This document shows positions 25,974-34,060 of a stretch of DNA of 64,000 nt, piece after piece. The stretch spans positions 1 to 64,000 of the forward strand of contig CADCBQ010000008.1 in assembly GCA_902799745.1 (NCBI GenBank), in the 5' to 3' direction. The position numbers and the translations under genes are program-made. The number at the start of each line of letters is the position of its first letter. The first letter of the stretch is position 1. The stretch is from Fibrobacter succinogenes. Its GTDB lineage: Bacteria > Fibrobacterota > Fibrobacteria > Fibrobacterales > Fibrobacteraceae. The notes beneath the pieces are model-generated. The model did no database searches and had not been told where the DNA came from. It saw only the letters and a program-made list of their open reading frames with translations.

Positions 25974-26416
25974 TTGGCTGCTGCTAAGATGATAATGGTT
26001 ACGATTGTGGCGACGCCGATAGCGATCCATAAAAAGGGATTACCCTTTTTTTCGTTTTCGTAGGATCCGTCAGCTTGCAGCGTGGCGGTGTATTCGCTAT
26101 CGCCCTTGTAGCCGAAGTTCACGTTCATGATGGCTCCATCTTTATCCTTCTTTTCCTCTTGCGGGGGAGCGAATGTTGCCTTCATGATGGGTGCACTTGG
26201 AGTTTCCTGGACCGGTTCGTTTGGAGCCGGTGTTTCGGCAATCGGCTGTTCTTCTGTAACATTGGAAACATTGCATTGGCAAGTTTCCACAATTTCTTGG
26301 CAAAGGGCCGACTGTTCTTCGGCGCACTTGTTGCAGAAATCAGCACATGCGGCATCGTCCGATACGGCAAATGCAAGCGTGCTCGCGAATAAAACGGAGA
26401 GTATGAACTTCAACAT
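25970..26416 (-). CDS. Cys-rich envelope protein with C-terminal membrane helix
   Basis: 148 aa. Signal peptide 1-18 (ending AFAV), a six-Cys motif C-x3-C-x2-C-x7-C-x6-C-x-C, a Pro/Glu-rich spacer (TEEQPIAETPAPNEPVQETP), and a hydrophobic helix at the end (FLWIAIGVATIVTIIILAAAN). It shares the Cys motif with the next gene and the C-terminal helix plan with the gene upstream. No family recognised. Confidence 0.65.
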   Translation of the reverse strand: MLKFILSVLFASTLAFAVSDDAACADFCNKCAEEQSALCQEIVETCQCNVSNVTEEQPIAETPAPNEPVQETPSAPIMKATFAPPQEEKKDKDGAIMNVNFGYKGDSEYTATLQADGSYENEKKGNPFLWIAIGVATIVTIIILAAAN

Positions 26417-26423
26417 AGATACC

Positions 26424-26894
26424 TCAGTTCGACGCTACGATTGCAATTGTAATACCAAGTGCCGCTAAGACCGCAAGCAGGATAACCCAAGCGTATGAAC
26501 TCTGGGATACTTCGGTGTTGTTCTGGACTGCGGCGTAGTCGGGTCTCGGGCGAAGACCGATAATGCGGTTGTTTACGACCATAATTCCCACCAGTTCGGT
26601 GCGGATGCTCCACAGGTCCACGCGATCTTTATCATTGGGCTTGAAGTCGCGCCCGTTGCGCACGGACTTGTAAAGGTGGGGTCTGTAGTTGTACACGAAT
26701 TCTACCGTGTCGCCGCGGTATTCCGTAAATACGGGTGTGCCAAGAATCGGGGCAATTTTTTGGATGTTGGGTTCGCTCAAAATGGTCTGCATGTCATCGT
26801 CATCGACCCAGTTTTCTTTGAGACCATAGGTGGATGCGCAACCGGTAAGGAATAATACTGTCAAGGCGATTAAGGCGAAAATGCTCTTTTTCAT
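26424..26894 (-). CDS. Lipoprotein with C-terminal membrane helix
   Basis: 156 aa. Lipobox FLTGC, a folded region (about 25-120; IAPILGTPVFTEYRGDTVEFVYNYRP) and a C-terminal hydrophobic helix (YAWVILLAVLAALGITIAIVA). First gene of the operon 26894 to 23935; it ends 7 nt before the next start. A GAGGGAG SD precedes the ATG. Its transcript would begin with a terminator-like hairpin (26905-26938). Function unknown. Confidence 0.65.
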   Translation of the reverse strand: MKKSIFALIALTVLFLTGCASTYGLKENWVDDDDMQTILSEPNIQKIAPILGTPVFTEYRGDTVEFVYNYRPHLYKSVRNGRDFKPNDKDRVDLWSIRTELVGIMVVNNRIIGLRPRPDYAAVQNNTEVSQSSYAWVILLAVLAALGITIAIVASN

Positions 26895-26904
26895 AAATGC
26901 TCCC

Positions 26905-26938
26905 TCGAAAAAAAATCCGGATGGACTCCGGATTTTTA
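26905..26938 (-). terminator. Hairpin with T-run: terminator of the phosphoesterase gene and leader of the next operon
   Basis: On the minus strand AAATCCGGA pairs with TCCGGATTT and is followed by TTTTTTTT. It lies 35 nt after the phosphoesterase stop, but downstream of the promoter at 26952-26980 and only about 10 nt before ATG 26894. Confidence 0.8.
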
Positions 26939-26951
26939 ATAGTCTAATGTA

Positions 26952-26980
26952 AATATATCAAAACAATCAAATTCAGTCAA
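26952..26980 (-). promoter_or_regulatory. Near-consensus sigma-70 promoter of the Cys-rich envelope operon
   Basis: Minus strand: TTGACT (26980-26975), 17-nt spacer, TATATT (26957-26952). The -35 box is made of the last codons and stop of the phosphoesterase gene (CTT-GAC-TGA). Predicted start near 26945, just before the hairpin at 26905-26938. Confidence 0.72.
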
Positions 26981-28247
26981 GAATTTTTTCTTTCGCTGTG
27001 AATTTAATCACCCAGATTTCGGAGTCACTCCCTACGCGCACCGGAGGGCCCCAGCAATCAAAGCCGGAGCTCACGAGCCATAGCACGCCGCCAAGAGCGC
27101 CCTTGCCGTAGGCGAGTTTCCACACGTAGTCGATAATGAAGGTAACGGGGAAGAATTGCCCGTCATGGGTGTGGCCCGAAAGCGCAAAGTCCGGGAGCCT
27201 TCCGGCGTGAGTTTTTTCGATTCCCTTGGGCTGGTGGTCCAGCAAAATCCACGGGCGGTATACCACCACCGTGTCATAAACGGTTTGTGCGGCGACCGTT
27301 GCGGCCGTGTCGGCAATCGAATCGGTTGTAGGATTCGGAGTTGCACTTGCCAAGGTGTCGGTTGCGCTTGCAGTTTCGGCGGCTACGGAATCCGTAGTAT
27401 CTTTTACGTGTTCCACGATCTTTATAGAATCGGGAATGAGTTCGCTAAGCGGCTTGCGTTCGGTGTCCCTGCTGCGTGCAACCGTAAAGTCGGTGCGGCC
27501 CGTAAAGCAGACATTGCCGAGGCATGCAGTAGAATCGTCGAGTACCACAAAGCCTACCTTGCGCATCCATTCTTCGGGGCTGTTGTCCGAGTTCGCCATG
27601 AACGCTTCGTGATTTCCGTTGATGGCGACTGCCGCCACTTTCGCGCCCCCAGTCAACTTTTTGAACAAAGTATCGTAGCCTATGCGGTCCATCTTTTCGG
27701 TGGTAATGTCTGCCAGGTCGCCGCCGAACAGCAAGTAGTCGGGCTTAATGGAATCGACTTGCGCAATAAGGCGCTCCAGTTTTTGGGGATCGAACAGCGG
27801 GTCAACATGAATGTCGCTGAAGAAAACGGCGGTGAAACTTTCAGTGTACTGGCTAGGCAAATCGACGGTAAGCAAGTTCGTTTTGTAGTCGTTGTTGTGC
27901 GGCACGCCGTAAGCAATGAATGTGAGTGTAACACCTGCGGAAATGCCAAGCAGCCAGCGGCCCACGCGACGCACCTTGTGTCGACTCAGGTGGTGCGGTT
28001 GCGTAAAATAATATGCAACTCTATAAAGGGTCCAGGGAATGTAAAGAATTAGAGAATTGGGGAGCCAGACTGCAAAAAAGGTGACTATGTAACTTCCTAT
28101 TAGCGTGGAGCGCAATAGCATGCCTAAAAAAAGTACAAATAGTACGGCGCCGCCAATAATTTTACCAGTTTTACCTTTTGCAACGCTACTGACGTTAATG
28201 TAAACGAGTACAAGGCCTATAAGCAGTATAAATAGGAACGCAATCAT
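26973..28247 (-). CDS. Membrane-anchored metallophosphoesterase
   Basis: 424 aa. Four hydrophobic segments in the first 125 residues, then a calcineurin-like phosphoesterase: FFSDIHVD (metal ligands D, H), LLFGGDLADI (GD), INGNHEAF (GNHE), and SGHTHDGQFF (GHTH). Similar in plan to YkuE/YaeI-type lipid-head phosphodiesterases. An unusual insert of about 55 residues rich in Thr/Asp/Ala (DTTDSVAAETASATDTLA and more) splits the catalytic domain between GNHE and GHTH, resembling linkers in neighbouring secreted proteins, so the domain probably faces the periplasm. Confidence 0.85.
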   Translation of the reverse strand: MIAFLFILLIGLVLVYINVSSVAKGKTGKIIGGAVLFVLFLGMLLRSTLIGSYIVTFFAVWLPNSLILYIPWTLYRVAYYFTQPHHLSRHKVRRVGRWLLGISAGVTLTFIAYGVPHNNDYKTNLLTVDLPSQYTESFTAVFFSDIHVDPLFDPQKLERLIAQVDSIKPDYLLFGGDLADITTEKMDRIGYDTLFKKLTGGAKVAAVAINGNHEAFMANSDNSPEEWMRKVGFVVLDDSTACLGNVCFTGRTDFTVARSRDTERKPLSELIPDSIKIVEHVKDTTDSVAAETASATDTLASATPNPTTDSIADTAATVAAQTVYDTVVVYRPWILLDHQPKGIEKTHAGRLPDFALSGHTHDGQFFPVTFIIDYVWKLAYGKGALGGVLWLVSSGFDCWGPPVRVGSDSEIWVIKFTAKEKILD

Positions 28248-28297
28248 ATTTCAATAATAGCAAAACTTTTTTTGAGTTTAGCTATATTTGACCCCGT

Positions 28298-28612
28298 ATG
28301 GCTTTATGTATTGAATCAGATCATTTGGAAAAGGTCCAGAGGATCTTGGCCCTCCATTTCGAAGGGCTCGAAGTATGGGCGCATGGAGCCCGTGTCACTG
28401 GAGTAGACCTTACTCCCGATACGGAACTGGAATTGGTGGTTATTTCAGACAGCCCCCTTTCTTTCGAGGCGATGACCGCTGTCGAAAAGGCTTTTGTCGA
28501 TAGCGGACTCCCGTTCCGAGTCGATGTCATGGACTGGGCGAAGTTGCCTGAATCTCTCCAAAAACAAATCAAGAAAGAACACGACGTGGTTCAATCCGCT
28601 GCGGAATCTTAG
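28298..28612 (+). CDS. Minimal nucleotidyltransferase-like protein, active site degenerate
   Basis: 104 aa. VWAHGARVTG resembles the GSRxxG motif of MNT-type nucleotidyltransferases, but the following metal-binding D-x-D appears as E-L-E (TPDTELELVVISD). The rest fits the small pol-beta-like fold (FRVDVMDWAKLPESLQKQI). Catalysis is doubtful. The next gene starts one nt after its stop, so both are co-translated although their roles look unrelated. TATATT at 28282-28287 may be its -10 box. Confidence 0.6.
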   Translation: MALCIESDHLEKVQRILALHFEGLEVWAHGARVTGVDLTPDTELELVVISDSPLSFEAMTAVEKAFVDSGLPFRVDVMDWAKLPESLQKQIKKEHDVVQSAAES

Positions 28613-28613
28613 T

Positions 28614-30407
28614 ATGAAACGTCTTTTACCCCTTGCTTTGGTGGCAATGCTTGCCGCATCCGTTTTTGCCCAAGATGAACTTCGTGAGGCAAAAAATTTA
28701 ATCCAGAATGGCCAGTGTGCCGAGGCGATCGCCCCGCTCCAGAAGGTCTACAAGTCGAGCTTCCGCAAATCCTCGGGTGAAAAGGCCTCCGTGATGCTCG
28801 CGGAATGCTACTTGCGCGAACACAAGCGCGACGAAGCCTTGAAGCTTTCTTCCCGATTCCTGGAATACTACGTGAACACGGTTTACCGCGAACGCATGGA
28901 ACTGGCGCACGCAATCGTGCTGGTCGAAAAGGGCAACGTGTACGAAGGTGTGGAATCCATGCTCCGCATTCTGGCCTACTCCAAGAATCCGGCCGCCCGT
29001 AGCCGCACCAAGGATGTCGCTATCCAGACGCTCGCCGCTTCGCTTTTGACCGCCGACCAGTTGCAGGCCCTTTTGGAAAAGTATCCGGTCGATAAAGACA
29101 TCGTGGGCTGGATGCAGCTGCAGATTGGCCGCGAATGCCAGAATTCCAAGCGCTACAAGGCCGCCCGTTACTGGTACAAGAAGGTGGTTGCAGGCGGGGT
29201 AGCCGAAAACCTCTCCAACACCGCCGAGAAGGGACTTGAATCCTTGGAAGACCGCGGCGCCGGTATGCCGACGGTCTTGGTGCTCGCCCCCCTTTCGGGC
29301 GACTACGCCGAATTTGGTGCGGCCGCTATCCAGGGCGTGATTCTTGCCCATGAAAAGGCCGGACTCCAGGGCAAGGTGAACCTGCGCGTGGCAGATACCC
29401 GTGCTGACGCCGCCCAGGCGCTCCTCCGCACCCAGCAGGCCATTAACCAGGACAGCATTGTGGCCATCATCGGCCCCATCATGAGTGCCCCGGCCGCAAC
29501 CGTTGCCGCCTGGCTCGGCAGCAACTTCCAGAACATTCCGATGCTTACCCCGACTGCAACCGACGACGGTATCGCAAAGATGGGTCCGAACATTTTCCAG
29601 GTGAACATCACCATGGATAACCTGGCAAAGAGCATCGCCGACTTCGCAACGAAGTGCCTGAACATCCGCGAATACGCCATCTTGAGCCCGCTCGGTGGCT
29701 ATGGTGCCTCGATGTCGCAGAGCTTTACCACCGCCGTCGAACGCCGCGGCGGCTCCGTAATCGCCTTCCGCAACTATGAAGAAGGCCGCCCCGACTACAA
29801 GACCGAATTCAGCCTGTTGCGTGACGTGCGTTTCAAGCAGATTAACCGCCGCCAGAACATTGCCCGCGGCGCAAATGACCTCGACGCCGTGAACGCCAAG
29901 GAACGTCGCTTCTACATGCAGGATTCCACGTTCAACATCCCGGGCATCTTCATTCCGGCAACGAACCCGGGCGATGCCGGCCTCATGGCAGGTCAGGTGG
30001 CCTTCAACAAGATTTCGGGAACGTTGCTCGGTGCTTCCGGCTGGTATGGCCGCGAACTCTTGATCCAGGGCAAGCGCCAGGTCGACAGTTCCTACTTTAG
30101 CGTGCCCGCCATGGACATGGGCGGCAACAACGACGGCCTCAAGAAGTTCGTGAGCGACTTCAAGGAACGCTGGGGTGCAGAACCCGGCGAAGACAGGGTG
30201 AGCGGACTTAGCTACGACGCCGCAAACATCGTGTTCAGCTCCATGGCCAAGAACCCCAACAGCCTCACGAACCTGATCAACTACACCGCGAACTTCCAGG
30301 GTGTGTATGGCGAAATCAAGTTCAAGCGCGGCATGAACATGAACACCAAGATCGTGACCGTGAACAAGGGCAAGTTCGAAACCGTCGAAGGCTGCCCCGC
30401 TAAGTAA
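28614..30407 (+). CDS. TPR plus periplasmic-binding (LIVBP/LpoA-like) protein
   Basis: 597 aa from ATG 28614. Signal peptide 1-19 (LALVAMLAASVFA), a helical TPR-like region about 20-220 (AKNLIQNGQCAEAIAPLQKVY), then a type-1 periplasmic-binding fold from VLVLAPLSGDYAEFG (about 225) through AIIGPIMSAPAATVAAW and PMLTPTAT to the end. The layout resembles the LpoA activator of penicillin-binding proteins and branched-chain amino-acid-binding proteins. Located in periplasm or outer membrane; no lipobox Cys. The gene ends before a strong bidirectional terminator. Confidence 0.8.
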   Translation: MKRLLPLALVAMLAASVFAQDELREAKNLIQNGQCAEAIAPLQKVYKSSFRKSSGEKASVMLAECYLREHKRDEALKLSSRFLEYYVNTVYRERMELAHAIVLVEKGNVYEGVESMLRILAYSKNPAARSRTKDVAIQTLAASLLTADQLQALLEKYPVDKDIVGWMQLQIGRECQNSKRYKAARYWYKKVVAGGVAENLSNTAEKGLESLEDRGAGMPTVLVLAPLSGDYAEFGAAAIQGVILAHEKAGLQGKVNLRVADTRADAAQALLRTQQAINQDSIVAIIGPIMSAPAATVAAWLGSNFQNIPMLTPTATDDGIAKMGPNIFQVNITMDNLAKSIADFATKCLNIREYAILSPLGGYGASMSQSFTTAVERRGGSVIAFRNYEEGRPDYKTEFSLLRDVRFKQINRRQNIARGANDLDAVNAKERRFYMQDSTFNIPGIFIPATNPGDAGLMAGQVAFNKISGTLLGASGWYGRELLIQGKRQVDSSYFSVPAMDMGGNNDGLKKFVSDFKERWGAEPGEDRVSGLSYDAANIVFSSMAKNPNSLTNLINYTANFQGVYGEIKFKRGMNMNTKIVTVNKGKFETVEGCPAK

Positions 30408-30446
30408 GGCGAAAGAACGCCGCTTCGCGGCCACAGAGTAGATATC

Positions 30447-30487
30447 AAAAAATTCCCGCAGTAAACACGCTGCGGGAATTTTTTGTT
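30447..30487. terminator. Bidirectional terminator
   Basis: AATTCCCGCAG and CTGCGGGAATT form a perfect 11-bp stem, flanked by A-run and T-run on the two sides, serving the plus-strand gene ending 30407 and the minus-strand gene ending 30521. Confidence 0.92.
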
Positions 30488-30520
30488 TCTAGGAGGGAGA
30501 GAGTGAATCTTTGGAGCGGG

Positions 30521-30739
30521 CTAGTCTTCTTCGAGCACCGGGTTCCAAAGCGCGGCGGCGACATAGTCGGGTGAGTCCCCGTTGCGGTAGTAGGCGTGCA
30601 GGCTGTCGTCGTCCAAAAGGTCGTCCAGGTTTCCGCCACCGGCGGCGTCGAGTTCTTCCTTGACGCGGGCCTTGAATGCCTTGAAGCCGGAGTGGATCAT
30701 GTAGAATGACAATGCAGATGTTTTATGGAAAAGCTTCAT
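30521..30739 (-). CDS. Small hypothetical protein
   Basis: 72 aa, MKLFHKTSALSFYMIHSGFK start, Asp-rich middle (NLDDLLDDDSLHAYY), acidic end. GGAGG 8 nt before the ATG is a strong SD and the gene has its own terminator, which favours a real gene. No family or membrane segment recognised. Confidence 0.6.
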   Translation of the reverse strand: MKLFHKTSALSFYMIHSGFKAFKARVKEELDAAGGGNLDDLLDDDSLHAYYRNGDSPDYVAAALWNPVLEED

Positions 30740-31188
30740 AAGACCTCCGTCGCGTGTTATTCCTCTTTTGGGTTCCTGGTTTTTAAAGTTTTATATGACA
30801 GATTGTTGTTTATATGTTGATAACTTGTTGAACTCCTATACCAGTTATAGATAATTTTTCGTGCCCAGGCAATACAAAAAAGGCGTGTAAGGTTTAAGAA
30901 ACAATTTCTTAAATTTGTCCAATTTTGCTAAAAAACAGCACTTTTGTCCAAAATGACAAAAATTAAATCGTTGTCTATCAACGGGTTAGCGGGCGCGTGC
31001 AGAGCCTGTTTTAGATTCGGCTGGGGCGTGTGCTCCCTATTCCAATTTGGAATAAAAAATAAGTTTCCAGGGGGTGTTGAAATCCGCTTTTCCCTTGTGG
31101 ATAAATCGTGAATTAGCTCTTTTTATCCATAGTTTATCCACATGTTTGGGCCATTTCGCGGGTTGCCATATTTTCTAAATTTGCATTA
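30740..31188. other. AT-rich divergent intergenic region with DnaA boxes (oriC candidate)
   Basis: 449 nt with no convincing ORF. Perfect DnaA boxes: TGTGGATAA 31096-31104 and TTATCCACA 31134-31142; one-mismatch boxes TTATCCATA 31123-31131 and TGTTGATAA 30815-30823. Also a 17-nt palindrome (TATTCCAA-T-TTGGAATA, 31038-31054), an inverted repeat TTTTGTC/GACAAAA (30942-30961), a repeated TTTGTCCAA (30914, 30943) and an AT-rich stretch 30885-30970 that could unwind. Flanking genes diverge. It could be the replication origin or a DnaA-controlled regulatory region. Confidence 0.45.
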
Positions 31189-32133
31189 ATGCGATTTTTG
31201 AAGACGATATTTTGTGCCTTTTTTGCTTTGGCTGCCCTTTGTCTAGCCGATGAACCGCTTACGCTTTCGCTCCCCCAGGGGCAGGCGGAGCTCTGGTCCA
31301 AGGCGACCTCGGCGACCATGGCGTTGCGCTATGGCGATGCCCTTGAATACGCCAAGAAACTCCGTGCCGAAAACGAGGGGGCTGGTTGCGTGCTCGAAAA
31401 CATCGTGCGCATCAGTGTTTACGATGACAAGGGTGATACGGCCGCCCTGCAGAAGGCGGGCAAGTACCTGGAAAGCTGCAAGACTGCTGGTCTCTGGGAT
31501 GCGCTTCGTCGTTTCGAAATAGGTTTTGTGCAGGGTGAAACTGGGCATTCGGTCAAAGGGGCGATGACTACGCGCTCTGCGGCAAAGGCATTCGAAGATT
31601 CCAAGGAACTCGAAGCCCGCGCCTTCTTTGCCATTTACGCCTACTACATCGACAAGAGCTTTAGCTGGGTGCCGTTCAAGTCGGATAACCGTGAACTTTA
31701 TCTGGCAACTCTCGACAGCGCCTCGCAAAAGTCAGAACGGTTCTGGCCGCTGTTTTTAACGCCGCTCATTTGGATGCATTACGACAAGGAAGATTTTGCG
31801 ACAGGTTTAAAGCTTGCTGAACGCGGACTCAAGCGCGCGCCGAATCACCCGGTCATGCTGCAGATCAAGGCCGACATGCTTTACCGTCTCAAAAAATATG
31901 ACGAGGCCGCAGACATTTACGAGCGTAGTGCTGCCGACTACTTGAAGCGCACGGGCAAGAGCATTCGCTACTGGTGCTCGGCGCTGAACCTGATTCGCAT
32001 TTACAGCGACAAGGGCGACAAGGCCAAGGCCGATGCCTGGCGCAAGCTACTTGACGATCCGAAATACAACGAGCTCAAGTCCTGGATGCCGGGCTCGCTC
32101 ATGGATGACTTGAAGAAGAAAAAGCTGCTTTAA
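31189..32133 (+). CDS. TPR-repeat secreted protein
   Basis: 314 aa. Signal peptide about 1-20 (FCAFFALAALCLA), then helical repeats; the clearest TPR pair is at about 205-255 (FATGLKLAERGLKRAPNHPVMLQIKADMLYRLKKYDEAADIYERS). Probably periplasmic scaffold. It lies beside the DnaA-box region; its promoter (CATATTTTC near 31169-31175) falls just after the last box. Confidence 0.7.
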   Translation: MRFLKTIFCAFFALAALCLADEPLTLSLPQGQAELWSKATSATMALRYGDALEYAKKLRAENEGAGCVLENIVRISVYDDKGDTAALQKAGKYLESCKTAGLWDALRRFEIGFVQGETGHSVKGAMTTRSAAKAFEDSKELEARAFFAIYAYYIDKSFSWVPFKSDNRELYLATLDSASQKSERFWPLFLTPLIWMHYDKEDFATGLKLAERGLKRAPNHPVMLQIKADMLYRLKKYDEAADIYERSAADYLKRTGKSIRYWCSALNLIRIYSDKGDKAKADAWRKLLDDPKYNELKSWMPGSLMDDLKKKKLL

Positions 32134-32249
32134 TCGCGAATTTTTCCTCGCGATAGTTTGTGTAGAAAATTTAACATCCAAAAGTGGTATTCAAAACCTC
32201 GAAAAAAGCGTGTTAATAAAGAAGAGGCACGTCTTATTTTGGAGGTATT

Positions 32250-32948
32250 ATGCCACAACCGCTCCGTATAGGATTTTTCCTAGATGGCTTTACACTCAAG
32301 AAGGTGAATGACTATTACCGTCATGTTCACCGGTTCCATTCGAACCTGGATTTCAGGAGCCTTAGGCTCTGGGTTGAGATGCAGGCGATTCGATACTTTG
32401 AAGGCGGCAAGTTCCGCGAGCTGCAAATGGAATCGCATTACTACCATCCGTACCGCGACCCGCATGTGTTCGCGCGTGATTGCGAGGGTGTGTTCAAGTT
32501 GGAGCATCAACTGACGCAGGCAGGGTACAGCGTGCACTTTAACAATCCTGCCGAAGCGGGTTATGTGGGGCCGAATATGCTGCTCATGGAAGACGCCTTG
32601 CTGTTTGCCATGTACCGTAAGCTCGATGCGGTGGTGCTTTTAAGCACGCAGGGCGAGTATGCGCCGTTGCCCGATAGGCTAAGGCTCATGGGCGTTCCGA
32701 CGTTGGTGCTGGGTTGGGACTTTGTTTATCCGAAAGCGAAAAGCTATGTGCGGTGGAAAACGGATTCGTGCCTCAGGCGCAACTGCGCCCATTATGTAGC
32801 CATGGAAAAGATTGTAGACAACGATCCGAATGGGAAGGCTCCTCGTGGATTTTTCTTTCAATGCGAACACCCGTTCAGCAAAGGGCGTAACCCTCGACCA
32901 AAGGTGGCGGTGGGGCGCGATCCTCACGCGCCTCGCCGCCTTAATTAA
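32250..32948 (+). CDS. NYN-domain (PIN-like) putative RNase
   Basis: 232 aa. IGFFLDGFTLKKV (5-17) holds the first acidic residue of the NYN/LabA active site, followed by MLLMEDALLFAMYRKLDAVVLLSTQGEYAPL, which matches the K.VDv.l..D/GD.Dy.pl core of the family, though the usual second Asp appears as S-T-Q-G-E. Some family members cleave RNA. Strong SD GGAGGT. Monocistronic between two non-coding gaps. The last 30 residues are basic and may be loosely folded. Confidence 0.7.
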   Translation: MPQPLRIGFFLDGFTLKKVNDYYRHVHRFHSNLDFRSLRLWVEMQAIRYFEGGKFRELQMESHYYHPYRDPHVFARDCEGVFKLEHQLTQAGYSVHFNNPAEAGYVGPNMLLMEDALLFAMYRKLDAVVLLSTQGEYAPLPDRLRLMGVPTLVLGWDFVYPKAKSYVRWKTDSCLRRNCAHYVAMEKIVDNDPNGKAPRGFFFQCEHPFSKGRNPRPKVAVGRDPHAPRRLN

Positions 32949-32950
32949 CT

Positions 32951-32978
32951 AAAAAAGCCCTCGGGTTTAACCGAGGGC
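32951..32978 (-). terminator. Terminator of the outer-membrane protein gene
   Basis: GCCCTCGG-TTAAA-CCGAGGGC followed by TTTTTT on the minus strand, 24 nt after the stop of the gene at 33002. It may also stop transcripts from the NYN gene. Confidence 0.85.
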
Positions 32979-33001
32979 GATTTGTTAGAATCTTTTGAAG
33001 A

Positions 33002-33943
33002 CTACAACTTGTCAGCCTGCTTCTTTTCCCATTGAGACAGGAAGTACCAAGTCAGGCGGACGCCAAGGAAGTACGTATCGCCGACGTTGTCGGTGCCGTT
33101 TTCAACTGCGCCGTACTGAATGTTGAAGCCTTCGACATCGAGGTCGTTGTAGCGGATAAAGCGGTAGCCGAGGTAGGCACCGAGAGCGAGGCGACCCAGT
33201 TCAATGCGAAGTTCAATTTCGGAGTTGATCGTAGTGGCAAGCGTGCTGTAGAAACGGTCGCGGACGGTTTCTACGTGGTCTACGTTGTCTCTTTCGTAAT
33301 GGTCAAAGTGAGAGGCGAAGTGGAAGTTGATGAGGTTGAAACCGAAACCGATAGAAGGAATCAGGTTGATCGGGGCGTTTTCGCCGAAGAGTTTCCAACC
33401 GAACATCCAGTCGGCGCCGTAGGCGAACCATTCCACGTCATACAGCGGGAATTCGGTTTGCGTGCTGCCAACAACTTTTGAGCCGTTGGGCAAGTTTCTT
33501 ATTGCGCTAGGTTCATCTACGCTGTAGTAGCAAGTCTTGCATTCGGATACCTGGGAAGGCATGAAGTTGAAGTCGATCCAGGTCATGAACTGCTTGTATT
33601 GGGCACCGACGTTTACGTGCAGGCCCAGATACCAGTCATTGAACTTTTTATAGCCGCCGTCGCCAATCGGATCACCCGAAGTGGTTGTTTTGACGGTATC
33701 AATATTGCCGGCCGAATCCTGGACGGCGTAATCGACGCGATGGCCGAAGTTTTGGAACGCGACGTTGTTCACGTAGCGCTGGAATTCCTTACGCATGCCG
33801 CGGTAATCGGCGCCAACAGAAATGAACCCACGGACGTGGTCCTTTTCGTAAAATCCTTCTTCTTCATCAGCAAAGGTGCTGGTGGCGAAGGTGAGCAGGC
33901 TGAGAGCGACAACGCTCAAAAAAGAGGCTATCTTTGTTTTCAT
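33002..33943 (-). CDS. Predicted outer-membrane beta-barrel protein
   Basis: 313 aa from ATG 33943. Signal peptide 1-24 (FLSVVALSLLTFATSTFA), acidic start DEEEGFYEKDHVRGF, then alternating amphipathic strands (GLHVNVGAQYKQFMTWIDFNF, EIELRIELGRLALGAYLGYRF, YFLGVRLTWYFLSQW). No known family. The open frame upstream of 33943 lacks a signal-like N-terminus. TATTTT at 33979-33974 is a likely -10 box. Confidence 0.65.
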   Translation of the reverse strand: MKTKIASFLSVVALSLLTFATSTFADEEEGFYEKDHVRGFISVGADYRGMRKEFQRYVNNVAFQNFGHRVDYAVQDSAGNIDTVKTTTSGDPIGDGGYKKFNDWYLGLHVNVGAQYKQFMTWIDFNFMPSQVSECKTCYYSVDEPSAIRNLPNGSKVVGSTQTEFPLYDVEWFAYGADWMFGWKLFGENAPINLIPSIGFGFNLINFHFASHFDHYERDNVDHVETVRDRFYSTLATTINSEIELRIELGRLALGAYLGYRFIRYNDLDVEGFNIQYGAVENGTDNVGDTYFLGVRLTWYFLSQWEKKQADKL

Positions 33944-34060
33944 AAAAGATTCCGTTGCTAGTATACGAGCTATAAAATACATTATGTTTTGGGTTTTTGG
34001 CACAAAAAAATTCATAAGACGTTAAAAATCAACGATTTACGCACTTTTTTGGGACTAAAA

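Noticed and set aside
28698..30434. 578-codon open frame antisense to the TPR/binding-protein gene
   Set aside because: Same explanation; composition rich in His/Gly/Val typical of antisense frames, and it runs into the terminator.
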